The notes below the pieces were generated by a model that was not told the origin of the DNA, ran no database searches, and worked only from the letters and a program-made list of their open reading frames with translations. From NCBI RefSeq assembly GCF_035920445.1, contig NZ_CP109162.1:6138001-6202000 (forward strand): 64,000 bases of DNA, written 5' to 3'. The translations under genes and the position numbers were made by a program. This DNA comes from Nocardia sp. NBC_01730 (GTDB lineage: Bacteria > Actinomycetota > Actinomycetes > Mycobacteriales > Mycobacteriaceae). Below, one piece after another: positions 29,006-38,159 of the stretch. How positions within the stretch are numbered: position 1 is the stretch's first letter; every line of letters starts with the position of its first letter.

Positions 29006-31192
29006 TCAGCCCGGGATCAGGGTGACCGGTACTCCGTTGAATACGGCATTGCCGGAAGGTACGTCGACCACGGAGTCGTCGGTGAGCACGTTGGCGTTGA
29101 CCCCGGCATGCGCGCGGGCGACCGTTTGCGCGCTGTCGGTGTGGCCCCAGCCGTGCGGCAGGCTCACCACCCCGGGCATGATCGCCTCGGTGGGCTCCAA
29201 CGGAACCGTCAGCGTCCCCGCGGCGGATTTCACCACCGCATGATCGCCGAGCCCGAGTCGCGCCACATCGGCTGGGTTGATGTGCAATGTGCAGCGATTG
29301 GAACCGCTCACCAGCGGCGCGATGTTGTGCATCCAGCTGTTGTTGGACCGCAGTTGGCGCCGTCCGATCAGGACGATATCCGGCGCCGCGTCGGCGAGCC
29401 GCACCCGCATCCGCGCGACATCAGCGAGTAGCGGCCGCGGCGCCAGGTCCACCCGCTTCGTTTCCGTGCGCAGTACGCCGGGCAGGCGCGGTTGCAACGG
29501 GCCGAGGTCGATGCCGTGCGGATTGTCCAGCAGCACTCGGAGATTGAGCGTGCCACCGTTCCACTCGCCGTACGGCCCGAGGCGCAGCATCAAATCGATG
29601 CGCTGTTCGGTACTGTTCTCGCCGGTCAGCTCGGCGCGCCGGTCAGTGAGCCCGGCCTTGTGCATGGTGCCCGCGATGACGAGTTCGTCCGCGGCGGTGA
29701 GCGGGTCGGCTCCGTCGGAGCCGTCGTGCGGCCTGCCGGTCAGCGCCGCGGCGAGGCGGGCGAGGACCGCGGGCTCCGACGGCCGGTCGCCCAGCGGCAC
29801 CAGCGGGCGCGAATAGCGGGCGTAGTTGCGGACGGCGAATTGCAGCAGCGCGAAGTCGTAGTGCGCCGACTGGGTCGGGCGCGGCGGCGGCAGGATCACG
29901 TCGGCGTGCCTGGTGGTTTCGTTCAGGTACCGGTCCACGCTGACCATGAAGTCTAGCTGGGCGAACGCGGCGTCCAGCCGCGCGCCGCTCGGCGCCGAGA
30001 GCACCGGGTTCCCGGCCACTGTCACCAGCGCGCGGATCTGTCCCGCGCCGGGGGTGGTGATCTCGTCGGCCAGCGTCGCCACCGGCAGCTCGCCCATGGC
30101 CTCGGGCAGCTCGCGGACCCGGCTGGTCCAGCGTCCGGTGCGGAACGGCCTGGTGCGCACGATGCCGCCCGACGCGGCGTTGGCGAACATGGCACCGCCG
30201 GGGGAGTCGAGATTCCCGGTCAGCGTGTTGATCGCGTCGACGAGCCACTGTGTGATCGTGCCGAATTCGGCTGTGCAGGTGCCGATTCGGGCGTAGACCG
30301 CCGCGGTCGGCGCGGCCGCGAGCTCGCGGGCGAGCCGGGCGATCGTCCGCGCGGGCACACCGGTGCGGGTCGCCACCGTGTCCGGATCGAATGCGGCCGC
30401 GGCTGTGCGCAGTTCGTCCAGTCCGGTGACCTCGACCCGGACGTCGGTCAGATTCTCCGCGAACAATGTGTGCACGATGCCGAACAACAGGTACGCATCG
30501 CTGCCAGGACGGACGAACAGGTGCTCGTCGGCGAGCTTCGCGGTTCGGGTCACCCGGGGATCCACCACGACGAAGCGGCCGCCCCTGCGCCGCAGCGCCT
30601 TCAGCCTGCCGGGAAAGTCTGGTGCGGTGCACAGCGAACCGTTGGATTCCAGCGGGTTCGCCCCGAGCATCAGCAGGTAGTCGGTGCGGTCCAGGTCGGG
30701 CACCGGAACGGTCAGCGGATCGCCGAACATCAGCCCGCTGGACACCTGCTTGGGCATCTGGTCTGCGGTGCTGGCCGAGTAGATGTTTCTGCTGCCCAGC
30801 GCGCGCAGCAGAATCGGCACGTACAGGGCACCCGCCACGGTGTGCGCGTTCGGGTTGCCCAAATACACCCCGGCGGATTGATTTCCGTGCTCGGCCACGA
30901 TCGCGGGGAACCGCTCGGCGATGACATCGAAGGCCTCGGCCCAGGACGCGGTGCGCCAAGTGCCGGTCGCGCGGTCGCGGATCAGCGGTTCGGTCACCCG
31001 ATCCGGGTCCTCGTCGAGGTGGCCGAAGCTGGCCCCCTTGGGGCAGAGGAAGCCCTTGCTGAAGGGATCCTGTCGATCGCCGCGGACCGAGGTCACGTGG
31101 TCGTCGGCGTCCAGGGTGAGTTCGAGTCCGCAGACCGCCTCACAGAGTGGGCAGGTCCGCAGCAGAGTGCGCGATTCTGTGATCGGGGGCAT
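29006..31192 (-). CDS. Molybdopterin-dependent oxidoreductase (formate dehydrogenase/nitrate reductase superfamily)
   Basis: A 728-aa soluble member of the Mo-bisMGD superfamily. The N-terminus carries a 4Fe-4S site, Cys 14, 17, 21 and 50 (CPLCEAVC and FLCPKG). The middle holds the dinucleotide-binding segments (DYLLMLGANPLESNGSL, FVVVDPRVTRTAKLADEHL) and the end a C-terminal beta-barrel MGD domain (HINPADVARLGLGDHAVVK). The segment around SASTADQMPK, where formate dehydrogenases carry a metal-ligating Cys or Sec, shows neither. No Tat signal is seen, so it is probably cytoplasmic. The gene stands alone; partner subunits and substrate are unknown. Confidence 0.85.
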   Translation of the reverse strand: MPPITESRTLLRTCPLCEAVCGLELTLDADDHVTSVRGDRQDPFSKGFLCPKGASFGHLDEDPDRVTEPLIRDRATGTWRTASWAEAFDVIAERFPAIVAEHGNQSAGVYLGNPNAHTVAGALYVPILLRALGSRNIYSASTADQMPKQVSSGLMFGDPLTVPVPDLDRTDYLLMLGANPLESNGSLCTAPDFPGRLKALRRRGGRFVVVDPRVTRTAKLADEHLFVRPGSDAYLLFGIVHTLFAENLTDVRVEVTGLDELRTAAAAFDPDTVATRTGVPARTIARLARELAAAPTAAVYARIGTCTAEFGTITQWLVDAINTLTGNLDSPGGAMFANAASGGIVRTRPFRTGRWTSRVRELPEAMGELPVATLADEITTPGAGQIRALVTVAGNPVLSAPSGARLDAAFAQLDFMVSVDRYLNETTRHADVILPPPRPTQSAHYDFALLQFAVRNYARYSRPLVPLGDRPSEPAVLARLAAALTGRPHDGSDGADPLTAADELVIAGTMHKAGLTDRRAELTGENSTEQRIDLMLRLGPYGEWNGGTLNLRVLLDNPHGIDLGPLQPRLPGVLRTETKRVDLAPRPLLADVARMRVRLADAAPDIVLIGRRQLRSNNSWMHNIAPLVSGSNRCTLHINPADVARLGLGDHAVVKSAAGTLTVPLEPTEAIMPGVVSLPHGWGHTDSAQTVARAHAGVNANVLTDDSVVDVPSGNAVFNGVPVTLIPG

Positions 31193-31448
31193 ACCTCATC
31201 TTGGGCCCTCGAGGTGGAACTGAAAAGAGAACGACCAACATCGACAACGCCGAACGACCGGTACCCGACGAGCGCTTCGGAGGCGGGGTCCGGAGCGTCG
31301 GCGCGGATACCGGTCGTTACCAGGCCGATCAGGTGGCTGCCGCACCTTCGCTCGGCTTGGCGCGGCTGATGGCGGACAACGTCCGGCTGGGTCCGAGATG
31401 CGGCCGGACCGGTACTCAGCAGGCGAGTTCGATCAGGGACGCGCTGTT

Positions 31449-31940
31449 TCAGCAGGCGATGGACAGCTTCGTGTGGTGCGTCGCGGTCGCGGCGCGTACC
31501 GCGGCGCTGATCGCGACGACCGGCGGCACCCAGCGTGCCTCAGCGGGCGCGACACCCCAGCAGGCCGAACCGGCCGAGAGCTGGGTGGGTGGCAGGGCGA
31601 TGCCTGCGCCGTCGGTGTAAACGGTGGCGCCGGCATCGCGCAGCGCCGCGAACGCCAGTGCGGCCTTGCGGACACCGGTGACCAGGTGGATCTCGCGGCG
31701 CTCCGCGCCGGGGATCTCGATCACCGGGCCGGACAGGTCGTTCGCGCGCAGGAAGCGGCGGACCTCGGCGGCCAGCTCGCCGGTGACCTCGATGGCGGAC
31801 AAGTCTTCATCCGTGATCAGGCTGAGACCGTTAGCCGTTTCGGCGACCGTCCATCCGCGCTGGGTGTAGTCCTGCGCTGCGGCGGTCATGTCGGCCGCCG
31901 AGACGGAAGTCGGAAACGTGGTGCGCACTGTCTTCTCCAT
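31449..31940 (-). CDS. Bifunctional DNA primase/polymerase-like N-terminal domain protein
   Basis: A 163-aa protein resembling the stand-alone actinobacterial proteins annotated as bifunctional primase/polymerase N-terminal domain: an AAQDYTQRGWTVAETANGL start, EVRRFLRANDLSGPVIEIP, and a late ALPPTQL followed by WGVAP. The helicase and catalytic parts of true primases are missing, and whether this small version has activity is unknown. It is located upstream of the molybdopterin gene on the same strand, 256 bp away, so it is probably a separate transcript. Confidence 0.6.
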   Translation of the reverse strand: MEKTVRTTFPTSVSAADMTAAAQDYTQRGWTVAETANGLSLITDEDLSAIEVTGELAAEVRRFLRANDLSGPVIEIPGAERREIHLVTGVRKAALAFAALRDAGATVYTDGAGIALPPTQLSAGSACWGVAPAEARWVPPVVAISAAVRAATATHHTKLSIAC

Positions 31941-32257
31941 TCCCCAGTAGATCTAGGTCCTGCATTCATGGGTCGTATCGGCGGGGGACGCCAGGAGCGT
32001 TACGCGATCGTCGAAACAATTTCCCGAGTGTCGCCTACGTCTCATTTCTGAGCGTGGTCGACCGCGTACTGCCAGGTGTCCCGAGGTGGCTCGCAGTTGT
32101 TGCCACGCCGCTACTTTCGGCCTCCGACCTGATCGCTCGCTGTGCCGATGCTGCGAGAGTGCTGTGGATGGTGTGACTCCTGTTGCGGGAGCGACAACGT
32201 CCTGTTCGCGCGCGTTTCCGGCTGGATCGCGCCGGCGCGAACGGGGAGGATTTCGGC
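31941..32257. other. Intergenic stretch before the DUF4282 gene
   Basis: About 320 bp with no convincing gene, tRNA or repeat. It ends in ACGGGGAGGA, a strong Shine-Dalgarno sequence that belongs to the 27-codon leader frame starting at 32258. Confidence 0.5.
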
Positions 32258-32341
32258 ATGAGTGAGCGCAGCGAGCGAACGATGAGCACAGCTGAGCGCA
32301 GCGACGGAGCCGCGCAGGCGAGGCACAGCCATGAGCGATGA
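32258..32341 (+). CDS. 27-codon leader peptide overlapping the DUF4282 start
   Basis: ATG-initiated frame MSERSERTMSTAERSDGA followed by nine more residues, preceded by GGGGAGGA at a 7-nt spacing. Its TGA lies 11 nt inside the next gene, whose ATG is at 32331. The AGTGAGCGCAGCGAGCGAAC type of sequence recurs within it (AGCTGAGCGCAGCGACGG). The peptide is Ser/Glu/Arg rich and probably matters as a translational leader or as a repeat remnant rather than as a protein. Confidence 0.4.
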   Translation: MSERSERTMSTAERSDGAAQARHSHER

Positions 32342-32909
32342 ATCCGACGAAACCGGCGCGCCCGCGGGAAGTGCATTGCCGGACGCGGAGGAGTACGCCG
32401 CCGAATCGCGTTGGGTCGCATGGAAAGAGTCGGCGGCCGAGCGGATCCCCCGCGGCGATGTCGACGAGGAGGAGACCGCCGAGCCGTTCCGGAGCCTGCG
32501 CGCCTTCCGGCTGTGGGGCGTGGCCGCGGCTCGCGCTCTGCTCGATGTTCAGTTCCACCGCCCGGCCACCCGCACGCTGCTTCCGCTGGCATACATCCTC
32601 GGGCTGGTGTTCGCCTTCGCTGTGCCGATCGCGGTGACCGTCGCGATGTGGCGGGTGTCCGCGGTGCTCGGCATGCTCGCCGCGGTGATCGCGGTTCCGC
32701 TCGGCCTGACCATCGCCGCGGCCGTGCGCCTGATGCTCGAGTTCCTTGTCAACGCCTCCCGCCTCGCGACCAGGGTGGAACACATCAGCGAACTGGCCGA
32801 CGATCTGTTCCAGGCGCTGTCCGACGTGGCCGAGCCGGTCAATCAGCTTTCCGAAGACGTTCGGGCGGTGCAGTTCTGGCGCTTCCGCGGGCGCGGCCCG
32901 CGCAGGTAG
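32331..32909 (+). CDS. DUF4282-domain membrane protein
   Basis: 192 aa. A hydrophilic acidic N-terminus of about 75 residues is followed by two membrane segments (LPLAYILGLVFAFAVPIAV and VLGMLAAVIAVPLGLTIAA) and then the conserved RLMLEFLVNASRLATRVEHI and a helical tail. This is the DUF4282 pattern; function is unknown. A GAGG 8 nt before the ATG gives it its own weak ribosome-binding site, in addition to the stronger one of the overlapping leader frame. Confidence 0.8.
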   Translation: MSDESDETGAPAGSALPDAEEYAAESRWVAWKESAAERIPRGDVDEEETAEPFRSLRAFRLWGVAAARALLDVQFHRPATRTLLPLAYILGLVFAFAVPIAVTVAMWRVSAVLGMLAAVIAVPLGLTIAAAVRLMLEFLVNASRLATRVEHISELADDLFQALSDVAEPVNQLSEDVRAVQFWRFRGRGPRR

Positions 32910-33159
32910 CGTGCGAAACCGCGCTGCGCGGAAGGATTGTGGCGCTCGAACAACCGCTCCTGACGGCGACGGCGACGGCGACAGTGACCGGCGTCAGTTT
33001 TGCTGTGAAACAGTGCTATTCGGGCGCAAGGACGTGGAGCCGATCGGAAGTCCTGCCGCCGCAACTCAGTTGGGGAAGCCAAGCGGCGCGGAAGCGCCTA
33101 CCCCGCACTGCCCTCCGGCCGGTAGGACGGGACGGTCATCAAGGTGCTCGCGGCACGCG

Positions 33160-33588
33160 TCAGCACCTCGGCGGGCCCGGCAATTCCCAGGTGTCGTTCA
33201 GTACGGCACGGTGGGTCGGCAGGGCCTGTTTGTAGATCTCGCGGCCCTTCTCGGTGAGGCAGACGAACACGGCGCGGCGGTCTTCGGCGCACATGGTGCG
33301 CTGCACCAGGCCGTCGCGCTCGAGCCGGGCTACGGCCCGCGACAGCGCGCTCTGACTCAGGTAGATGTCATCGGCCAGGTCGCTCATGCGGTATTTGCCG
33401 CAGTTCGCGTCGATCAGCCGGTCCAGCGTCTCGAACTCGCTGAGCCCGATCCGATGCTGACCCTGTAGCGCTTTCTCGAGTGCGCAACTCACCGCCGCGT
33501 GCCGGTCGAGCAGCTCGCGCCACTCCCCAACCAGCCCGGTCGGCGCGACGGTGCGCCGGGCTGTGTCCATGGTCGACGGCTTCGACAT
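33160..33588 (-). CDS. MarR-family transcriptional regulator
   Basis: A 142-aa winged-helix protein with the MarR core: LSEFETLDRLIDANCGKYRM, SDLADDIYLSQSALSRAVARL (recognition helix), and the wing DGLVQRTMCAEDRRAVFVCLTEKG. It is divergent from an EmrB/QacA-type exporter with about 85 bp between the starts, the usual arrangement of a repressor and its drug-efflux target. The intergenic region carries several palindromes that could be its operators. The ligand is unknown. Confidence 0.88.
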   Translation of the reverse strand: MSKPSTMDTARRTVAPTGLVGEWRELLDRHAAVSCALEKALQGQHRIGLSEFETLDRLIDANCGKYRMSDLADDIYLSQSALSRAVARLERDGLVQRTMCAEDRRAVFVCLTEKGREIYKQALPTHRAVLNDTWELPGPPRC

Positions 33589-33611
33589 GCCCTCATCTTA
33601 GTGGTCACACC

Positions 33612-33660
33612 GCATGCATGCAACCGCATTAGATGTATTGGCATTTAATGCATGCGCATG
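33612..33660. promoter_or_regulatory. Palindromic operator cluster between marR and the MFS gene
   Basis: Three dyads lie in 49 bp: GCATGCATGC (33612-33621, perfect), ATTAGATG-N6-CATTTAAT (33628-33649, one mismatch) and CATGCGCATG (33651-33660, perfect). This AT-rich island in GC-rich DNA lies between divergent starts and is the likely binding site of the MarR protein. Confidence 0.6.
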
Positions 33661-33673
33661 TAATGTACCCCGC

Positions 33674-35143
33674 ATGACTTCACCAGCAACGCTCTCGGCC
33701 GCCAAGGCGACCGATCCGACCAGATGGTCAACCCGGCTTTGGGGCATGCTGATCACGCTGTGCATCGTGCTGTTCCTCGATGGTCTCGACGTGTCGATGA
33801 TCGGTGTCGCGCTGCCGTCCATCGGCGCGGAACTCGATCTGTCGACCTCTACTCTGCAGTGGCTGGTCAGCGGCTACATTCTCGGATATGGCGGCCTGCT
33901 GTTGCTCGGCGGACGCACCGCCGACCTGCTCGGTCGCCGCAAGGTCTTTCTCATCGCGCTCGCGGTCTTCGCGGTCGCCTCGCTGGCAGGCGGCCTGGTG
34001 AGCTCCGGCCCGCTGCTGATCCTCACCCGTTTCGTCAAGGGCCTCGCCGCCGCGTTCACCGCGCCGACCGGCCTGTCCATCATCACCACCAACTTCGCGG
34101 AGGGACCGGCCAGGAACAAGGCGCTGTCCATCTACACCGTGTTCGGCGCGGGCGGTTACTCCTCGGGGCTGCTGTTCGGCGGTCTGATGACGGGTGTCGG
34201 CTGGCGCTGGACGTTCCTGCTTCCGGTGCCGATCGCCCTGGCCGCCCTGGCCGCTGCCTACGTGCTGGTGCCGAAGGACAAGCCCGCCGAGGACGGCGGA
34301 CACGACCTCGTCGGTGCGCTGCTGTCCACCGCGGCCATGCTGTTGCTGGTCTACACCGTGGTCGCCGCGCCGGACGCGGGCTGGGCCTCGGCACGCACCA
34401 TCGGCTCGTTCGTCGCGGTCGCGGCCCTGTTCGGTGGGTTCGTCGCGGTGGAGAAGCGCGTGCGCTACCCGCTGGTGCGTCTCGGTATCCTGCGCAAGTC
34501 CTCGCTGGTGCGGGCGAGCCTCGCGATTATCGCGGTGGCGGGCTCCTACTTCAGCTGGCAGTTCATCGTGACGCTATACCTGCAGGACGCCCTCGGCTGG
34601 TCGCCGCTGAAGCTGGCGATGGCGCTGCTACCGGTCGGTCTGCTGGTCGTGCTGTCGGCGTTCTTCTCCGACAAGCTGGTCGACCGGTTCGGCACCGGGC
34701 CGATCATCGCGGTCACCATGGTCGTCATGGCCGTCGGCTACCTGATGTTCCTGCGGCTGGACACCGCGCCGTCCTACCTGACGATGCTGCTGCCCGCGGT
34801 GCTGCTCATCGGCATCGGCTGGGTCGGCTTCCCCGCCATCAACATCCAGGCCACCAACGGCATCGATGACGATGAGCAGGGCCTCGCTGCGGGTGTACTG
34901 CAGACCTCCATGCAGGTCGGTGCGGCCATCGTGCTCGCCGTCACCACAGCGATCATCTCCTCCGGCGCGCACGCGGACATCTCGGCGACCGGGATGCTCG
35001 ACACCTACCGACCTGGTTTGGAGTTCGCCGCTGGTGTCTCCCTGGTCGGCGCCCTCGTCGCTCTGCTGGCCTTCGTGCCGAAGTACCGCAGGCAGCAGCG
35101 GGCGGTCGAAGAACGGGAGCAGGAGTTGCAACTCGTCGGCTGA
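33674..35143 (+). CDS. MFS drug-type efflux transporter (DHA2/EmrB-QacA family)
   Basis: A 489-aa, 14-span major facilitator. Motif A-like GGRTADLLGRRKVF follows span 2, motif D1-like DGLDVSMIGVALPSIGAELDL occurs in span 1, and the motif C-like GAGGYSSGLLFGGLMTG occurs in span 5. The family exports drugs, dyes or envelope compounds by proton antiport. The ATG at 33674 is used; an ATG 20 codons earlier lies inside the palindromic operator region. Substrate is unknown. Control by the divergent MarR gene is inferred. Confidence 0.9.
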   Translation: MTSPATLSAAKATDPTRWSTRLWGMLITLCIVLFLDGLDVSMIGVALPSIGAELDLSTSTLQWLVSGYILGYGGLLLLGGRTADLLGRRKVFLIALAVFAVASLAGGLVSSGPLLILTRFVKGLAAAFTAPTGLSIITTNFAEGPARNKALSIYTVFGAGGYSSGLLFGGLMTGVGWRWTFLLPVPIALAALAAAYVLVPKDKPAEDGGHDLVGALLSTAAMLLLVYTVVAAPDAGWASARTIGSFVAVAALFGGFVAVEKRVRYPLVRLGILRKSSLVRASLAIIAVAGSYFSWQFIVTLYLQDALGWSPLKLAMALLPVGLLVVLSAFFSDKLVDRFGTGPIIAVTMVVMAVGYLMFLRLDTAPSYLTMLLPAVLLIGIGWVGFPAINIQATNGIDDDEQGLAAGVLQTSMQVGAAIVLAVTTAIISSGAHADISATGMLDTYRPGLEFAAGVSLVGALVALLAFVPKYRRQQRAVEEREQELQLVG

Positions 35144-35160
35144 CCCGGCCGCTAGCGAGC

Positions 35161-35186
35161 GCCATCACCCCGATCGGGGTGATGGC
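35161..35186. terminator. Bidirectional terminator between the MFS gene and rmlC
   Basis: GCCATCACCCC-GATC-GGGGTGATGGC is a perfect 26-bp palindrome located between two convergent stop codons. Confidence 0.8.
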
Positions 35187-35197
35187 GGCTCGGCGTT

Positions 35198-35746
35198 TCA
35201 GGAAAATGGCGGGGCGGCGGTGTCTTTGGCGGATCGGATGAAGGTGAGTCTGTTACCGTCGCGACCCGCCTCCGGCCATTCGATGCCGAGCGTGGCGTCG
35301 AAGGCGTCTATGTCGCGGTCGAACTCGGGCTGGTACTCGAGCGAGCAAAGGTAGGTGACTGTCGACCCGTCCTCCAAGGAGAGGATCGCGTGCCCGAGCC
35401 CCTCGGACAGGAACACCGAGCGCCGATCGACGTCATCGAGCAGCACACTGTCCCAGCGACCGTAGGTCGGTGAACCGCGGCGCAGATCGACCACTACGTC
35501 GAGGAACGCGCCCCGCACACAGGTCACGTACTTCGCCTGACCCGGCGGGTCTTCGGTGTAGTGGATGCCGCGCAGCACACCTGCCGCGGACACCGAGCAG
35601 TTGACCTGCTTCAGGTCGAACGACCGCCCGGTCGCCTTCTCGAACTCCGAGGCCTTGAAGCCCTCGAGGAACATGCCGCGATCGTCACCGAGCTGGCGTG
35701 GGGTGATCACCCACGCGCCGGGCACCGCGAGCTCCTGGAACTCCAT
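35198..35746 (-). CDS. rmlC: dTDP-4-dehydrorhamnose 3,5-epimerase RmlC
   Basis: A 182-aa cupin-type epimerase, third step of dTDP-L-rhamnose synthesis for the rhamnosyl linker of arabinogalactan. The signature VNCSVSAAGVLRGIHYTEDP with the catalytic His, QAKYVTCVRGAFLDVVVDLR, and YLCSLEYQPEFDRDI are visible. The lid segment reads GLGHAILSLED where most members have AHGF, and the C-terminus is about 20 residues shorter than in mycobacteria. The start is ATG 35746, where family alignment begins; a GTG at 35752 overlaps the rmlA stop. It is coupled to rmlA. Confidence 0.9.
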   Translation of the reverse strand: MEFQELAVPGAWVITPRQLGDDRGMFLEGFKASEFEKATGRSFDLKQVNCSVSAAGVLRGIHYTEDPPGQAKYVTCVRGAFLDVVVDLRRGSPTYGRWDSVLLDDVDRRSVFLSEGLGHAILSLEDGSTVTYLCSLEYQPEFDRDIDAFDATLGIEWPEAGRDGNRLTFIRSAKDTAAPPFS

Positions 35747-35748
35747 GT

Positions 35749-36621
35749 TCACCAGTCCCGTCCGCGTTCGAGCAGGTCGAGCAGGTAGGTGCCGTAGCCC
35801 GACCGGACAAGCGGTTCGGCGAGCGTCCGCAGCTGTTCGTCGTCGATGAAGCCCATTCGCCAGGCCACCTCCTCTGGCACACCGATCTTCAGGCCCTGCC
35901 GCTCCTCGATGGTGCGCACGTAGTTGGCCGCGTCCAGCAGCGAGTCGAAGGTGCCGGTGTCCAGCCAGGCGGTGCCGCGGGCGAGCACGTCCACCTGCAG
36001 CCGATCTTGTTCAAGGTAGGCGCGATTGATGTCGGTGATCTCGTATTCGCCGCGCGTCGAAGGACGCAGCGAGCGGGCGATCTCCACGACGTCGTTGTCG
36101 TAGAAATACAGCCCGGGGATGGCGTAGTTGGAGCGCGGCGCCTTCGGTTTCTCCTCGATGGAGACCGCGCGGCCTTCGGTGAATTCCACGACGCCGTAGG
36201 CCGTCGGGTCCGACACCCAGTAGGCGAACACCGCGCCGCCGTCGACCCTGTGGAAGCGGCTGAGGCTGGTGCCGAGGCCTGGACCGTGAAAGATGTTGTC
36301 GCCGAGCACGAGTGCGGCGCAGTCGGTGCCGATGTGGTCGGCACCGAGGACGAAGGCCCTGGCCAGGCCGTCCGGCTCCGGCTGGACCACGTAGTCGAGG
36401 GAAAGGCCGAACTGGGCGCCGTCGCCGAGCAGCCGTGCGAACGCGTCGGCGTCCTCCGGAGTGGTGATCACCAGGATGTCTCTGATCCCCGCGAGCATCA
36501 GCGTGGAGAGGGGGTAGTAGACCATGGGTTTGTCGTAGACCGGGACCAGCTGCTTGCTCACCCCGCGCGTGATCGGGTGCAGCCGGGAGCCGGTGCCGCC
36601 CGCCAAAATGATTCCGCGCAT
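35749..36621 (-). CDS. rmlA: Glucose-1-phosphate thymidylyltransferase RmlA
   Basis: A 290-aa nucleotidyltransferase that makes dTDP-glucose from glucose-1-phosphate and dTTP, the committing step of rhamnose synthesis. The N-terminus has the signature [21 protein letters not shown], followed by [31 protein letters not shown] and [20 protein letters not shown]. Length matches the family. It precedes rmlC, with stop and start of the two genes essentially touching, and rmlB lies 2.6 kb away in the opposite orientation; rmlD is not in the window. Confidence 0.96.
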   Translation of the reverse strand: MRGIILAGGTGSRLHPITRGVSKQLVPVYDKPMVYYPLSTLMLAGIRDILVITTPEDADAFARLLGDGAQFGLSLDYVVQPEPDGLARAFVLGADHIGTDCAALVLGDNIFHGPGLGTSLSRFHRVDGGAVFAYWVSDPTAYGVVEFTEGRAVSIEEKPKAPRSNYAIPGLYFYDNDVVEIARSLRPSTRGEYEITDINRAYLEQDRLQVDVLARGTAWLDTGTFDSLLDAANYVRTIEERQGLKIGVPEEVAWRMGFIDDEQLRTLAEPLVRSGYGTYLLDLLERGRDW

Positions 36622-36848
36622 GCCCTGGAGTCTGCCAGTCTCGGCACGCCGGGATTCGGCGAGGTTCCGAGAAGCGCTCGATTCGATTACGGGGAGTCTA
36701 GCTTCGGTACCGATCGGGCGATTCTGTTGCGTAGATCACGTTCTGCGTGGTGTTGTCGAACGACACTGTGTGAGATGTCAGCGCCGACAGCTCGCCTGTA
36801 CCCCGGTCCGGTCGTGACTCGGCGCGCCAGTTGTTAGGTAGGTGCGCG

Positions 36849-37841
36849 ATGTCAGCGACCGAAGTCGGTGAACCCGGCATTGTGGTGAACCCGGAGGGGC
36901 CGAGCGCGCAATCCCGCCTGCTGCTGGCGACCTTCATGGGTGTGGTGCGACCGGTGCTGCGGACGGTTCCGGTCACCAGGGCGACCATTCCGATCGGCGC
37001 CGCAGCGGTGCACGGGCTGGCGGGGCTGCGTCCCCGGCCGCGTGGCATCGACCGGGAGCAGGTATCGCTCAACGGTTTCCACCTGGAGATTATTCGTCCC
37101 GCCGGGGCTTCGCGTGCGCTGCGGCACGGCGCGGTGCTCTATATGCACGGCGGAGGCTTCGCGATCTGCAGCACGCGCAGCCACCGCCCGGTCGCGGCGA
37201 GCCTGGCCCGTCGCACGGGGCTTCCGGTGGTCAACGTCGAGTACCGCCAACTGCCGGGCCGACGTATCACCCAGTCGATCCGGGACTGCATGACCGCGTA
37301 CCGCTGGCTGCTGCGCCACGGCGCGGACCCGGCGCGGATCGTCTTCGCGGGCGACTCGGCGGGCGGATACCTGGCCTTCGCGACCGCGCTGCGCGCGCTC
37401 GAGTCAGGCCTGTCCGCACCGGCCGGGCTGGTCGGACTGAGCCCCCTGCTCGACTTGGACTACGCAGCGAAGCGGGACTACATGAACGTCACGCGCGATC
37501 CGTATATCCCGCTGTCGGCGTTGGAGGCGGTGGTGCGCATCGGAGCCGAGGTCGACGGCATGCTCGATCCGCAACTGTCACCGGTGAACGCGGGGTTGTC
37601 CATGCTTCCGCCAGTGTTGTTGGTGGCCGCCGAGGACGAGATACTGCGGTTCGATTGCGAGCTGATGGCGCAGCGGCTCACCGCGGCGGGCGTGCCGAAT
37701 GCGCTGGAGCTGTGGCGTGGCCAGGTGCACGCCTTCATGAGCATCGCGCCGAACCTGCCGGAGAGCAGGGCGGCATTGGCGCGGGTGTCGCGGTTCGTGC
37801 GCGCCCGCATAGCGGAGGGCCAGCAGGCGCGGACGGCGTGA
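36849..37841 (+). CDS. Alpha/beta-hydrolase esterase of the hormone-sensitive lipase family
   Basis: A 330-aa esterase. The oxyanion motif YMHGGGFAICS (about residue 99), the nucleophile motif GDSAGG (about residue 170), the acid in VAAEDEILRFD and the histidine in GQVHAFM form the HSL-type catalytic set. No signal peptide is apparent. AGGTAGG precedes the ATG at 36849. It resembles the Lip enzymes of mycobacteria that hydrolyse short-chain esters; the physiological substrate is unknown. It is divergent from rmlA. Confidence 0.88.
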   Translation: MSATEVGEPGIVVNPEGPSAQSRLLLATFMGVVRPVLRTVPVTRATIPIGAAAVHGLAGLRPRPRGIDREQVSLNGFHLEIIRPAGASRALRHGAVLYMHGGGFAICSTRSHRPVAASLARRTGLPVVNVEYRQLPGRRITQSIRDCMTAYRWLLRHGADPARIVFAGDSAGGYLAFATALRALESGLSAPAGLVGLSPLLDLDYAAKRDYMNVTRDPYIPLSALEAVVRIGAEVDGMLDPQLSPVNAGLSMLPPVLLVAAEDEILRFDCELMAQRLTAAGVPNALELWRGQVHAFMSIAPNLPESRAALARVSRFVRARIAEGQQARTA

Positions 37842-37859
37842 ACCGTCCCGCCTGTCCAG

Positions 37860-37896
37860 GCGAGCCCCGCCCCGCAGCGGCCGGGACGGGGCTCGC
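37860..37896 (+). terminator. Terminator after the esterase gene
   Basis: A 10-bp perfect stem (GCGAGCCCCG / CGGGGCTCGC) with a 17-nt loop, 19 bp after the stop codon. The remaining sequence to 38101 shows no gene. Confidence 0.65.
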
Positions 37897-38101
37897 GTCT
37901 GTGTGGACGGGGTCGGTGGCGGGATCGCTCCGGTCACTCCGATCGCGGTAATCAGCCCGCCTGACGAATTTCCGAACCGAAATATTCGGTCCTCGATTCG
38001 GCAGGTAGCTATGCGGACGGGGCGTATCACGAAGCAATAACTGTGTGGCCCTGTGCGATAGAGCAACTGTTCACTCGACGATCAGGGTACGGACCTGCGG
38101 A

Positions 38102-38135
38102 AAACCCTGTCCACGCTGTTGCGCGGACAGGGTTT
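38102..38135 (-). terminator. Terminator after secreted-protein gene copy 1
   Basis: AAACCCTGTCC and GGACAGGGTTT form an 11-bp stem around a 12-nt loop, downstream of the minus-strand gene ending at 38173. Confidence 0.7.
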
Positions 38136-38159
38136 CCCGATTTGTTCTCAGTTGTGTGA

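Noticed and set aside
33098..33292. Frameshifted C-terminal extension of the MarR gene
   Set aside because: An alternative frame continues plausibly, but the protein at 33160-33588 already has normal MarR length, so no frameshift is needed.
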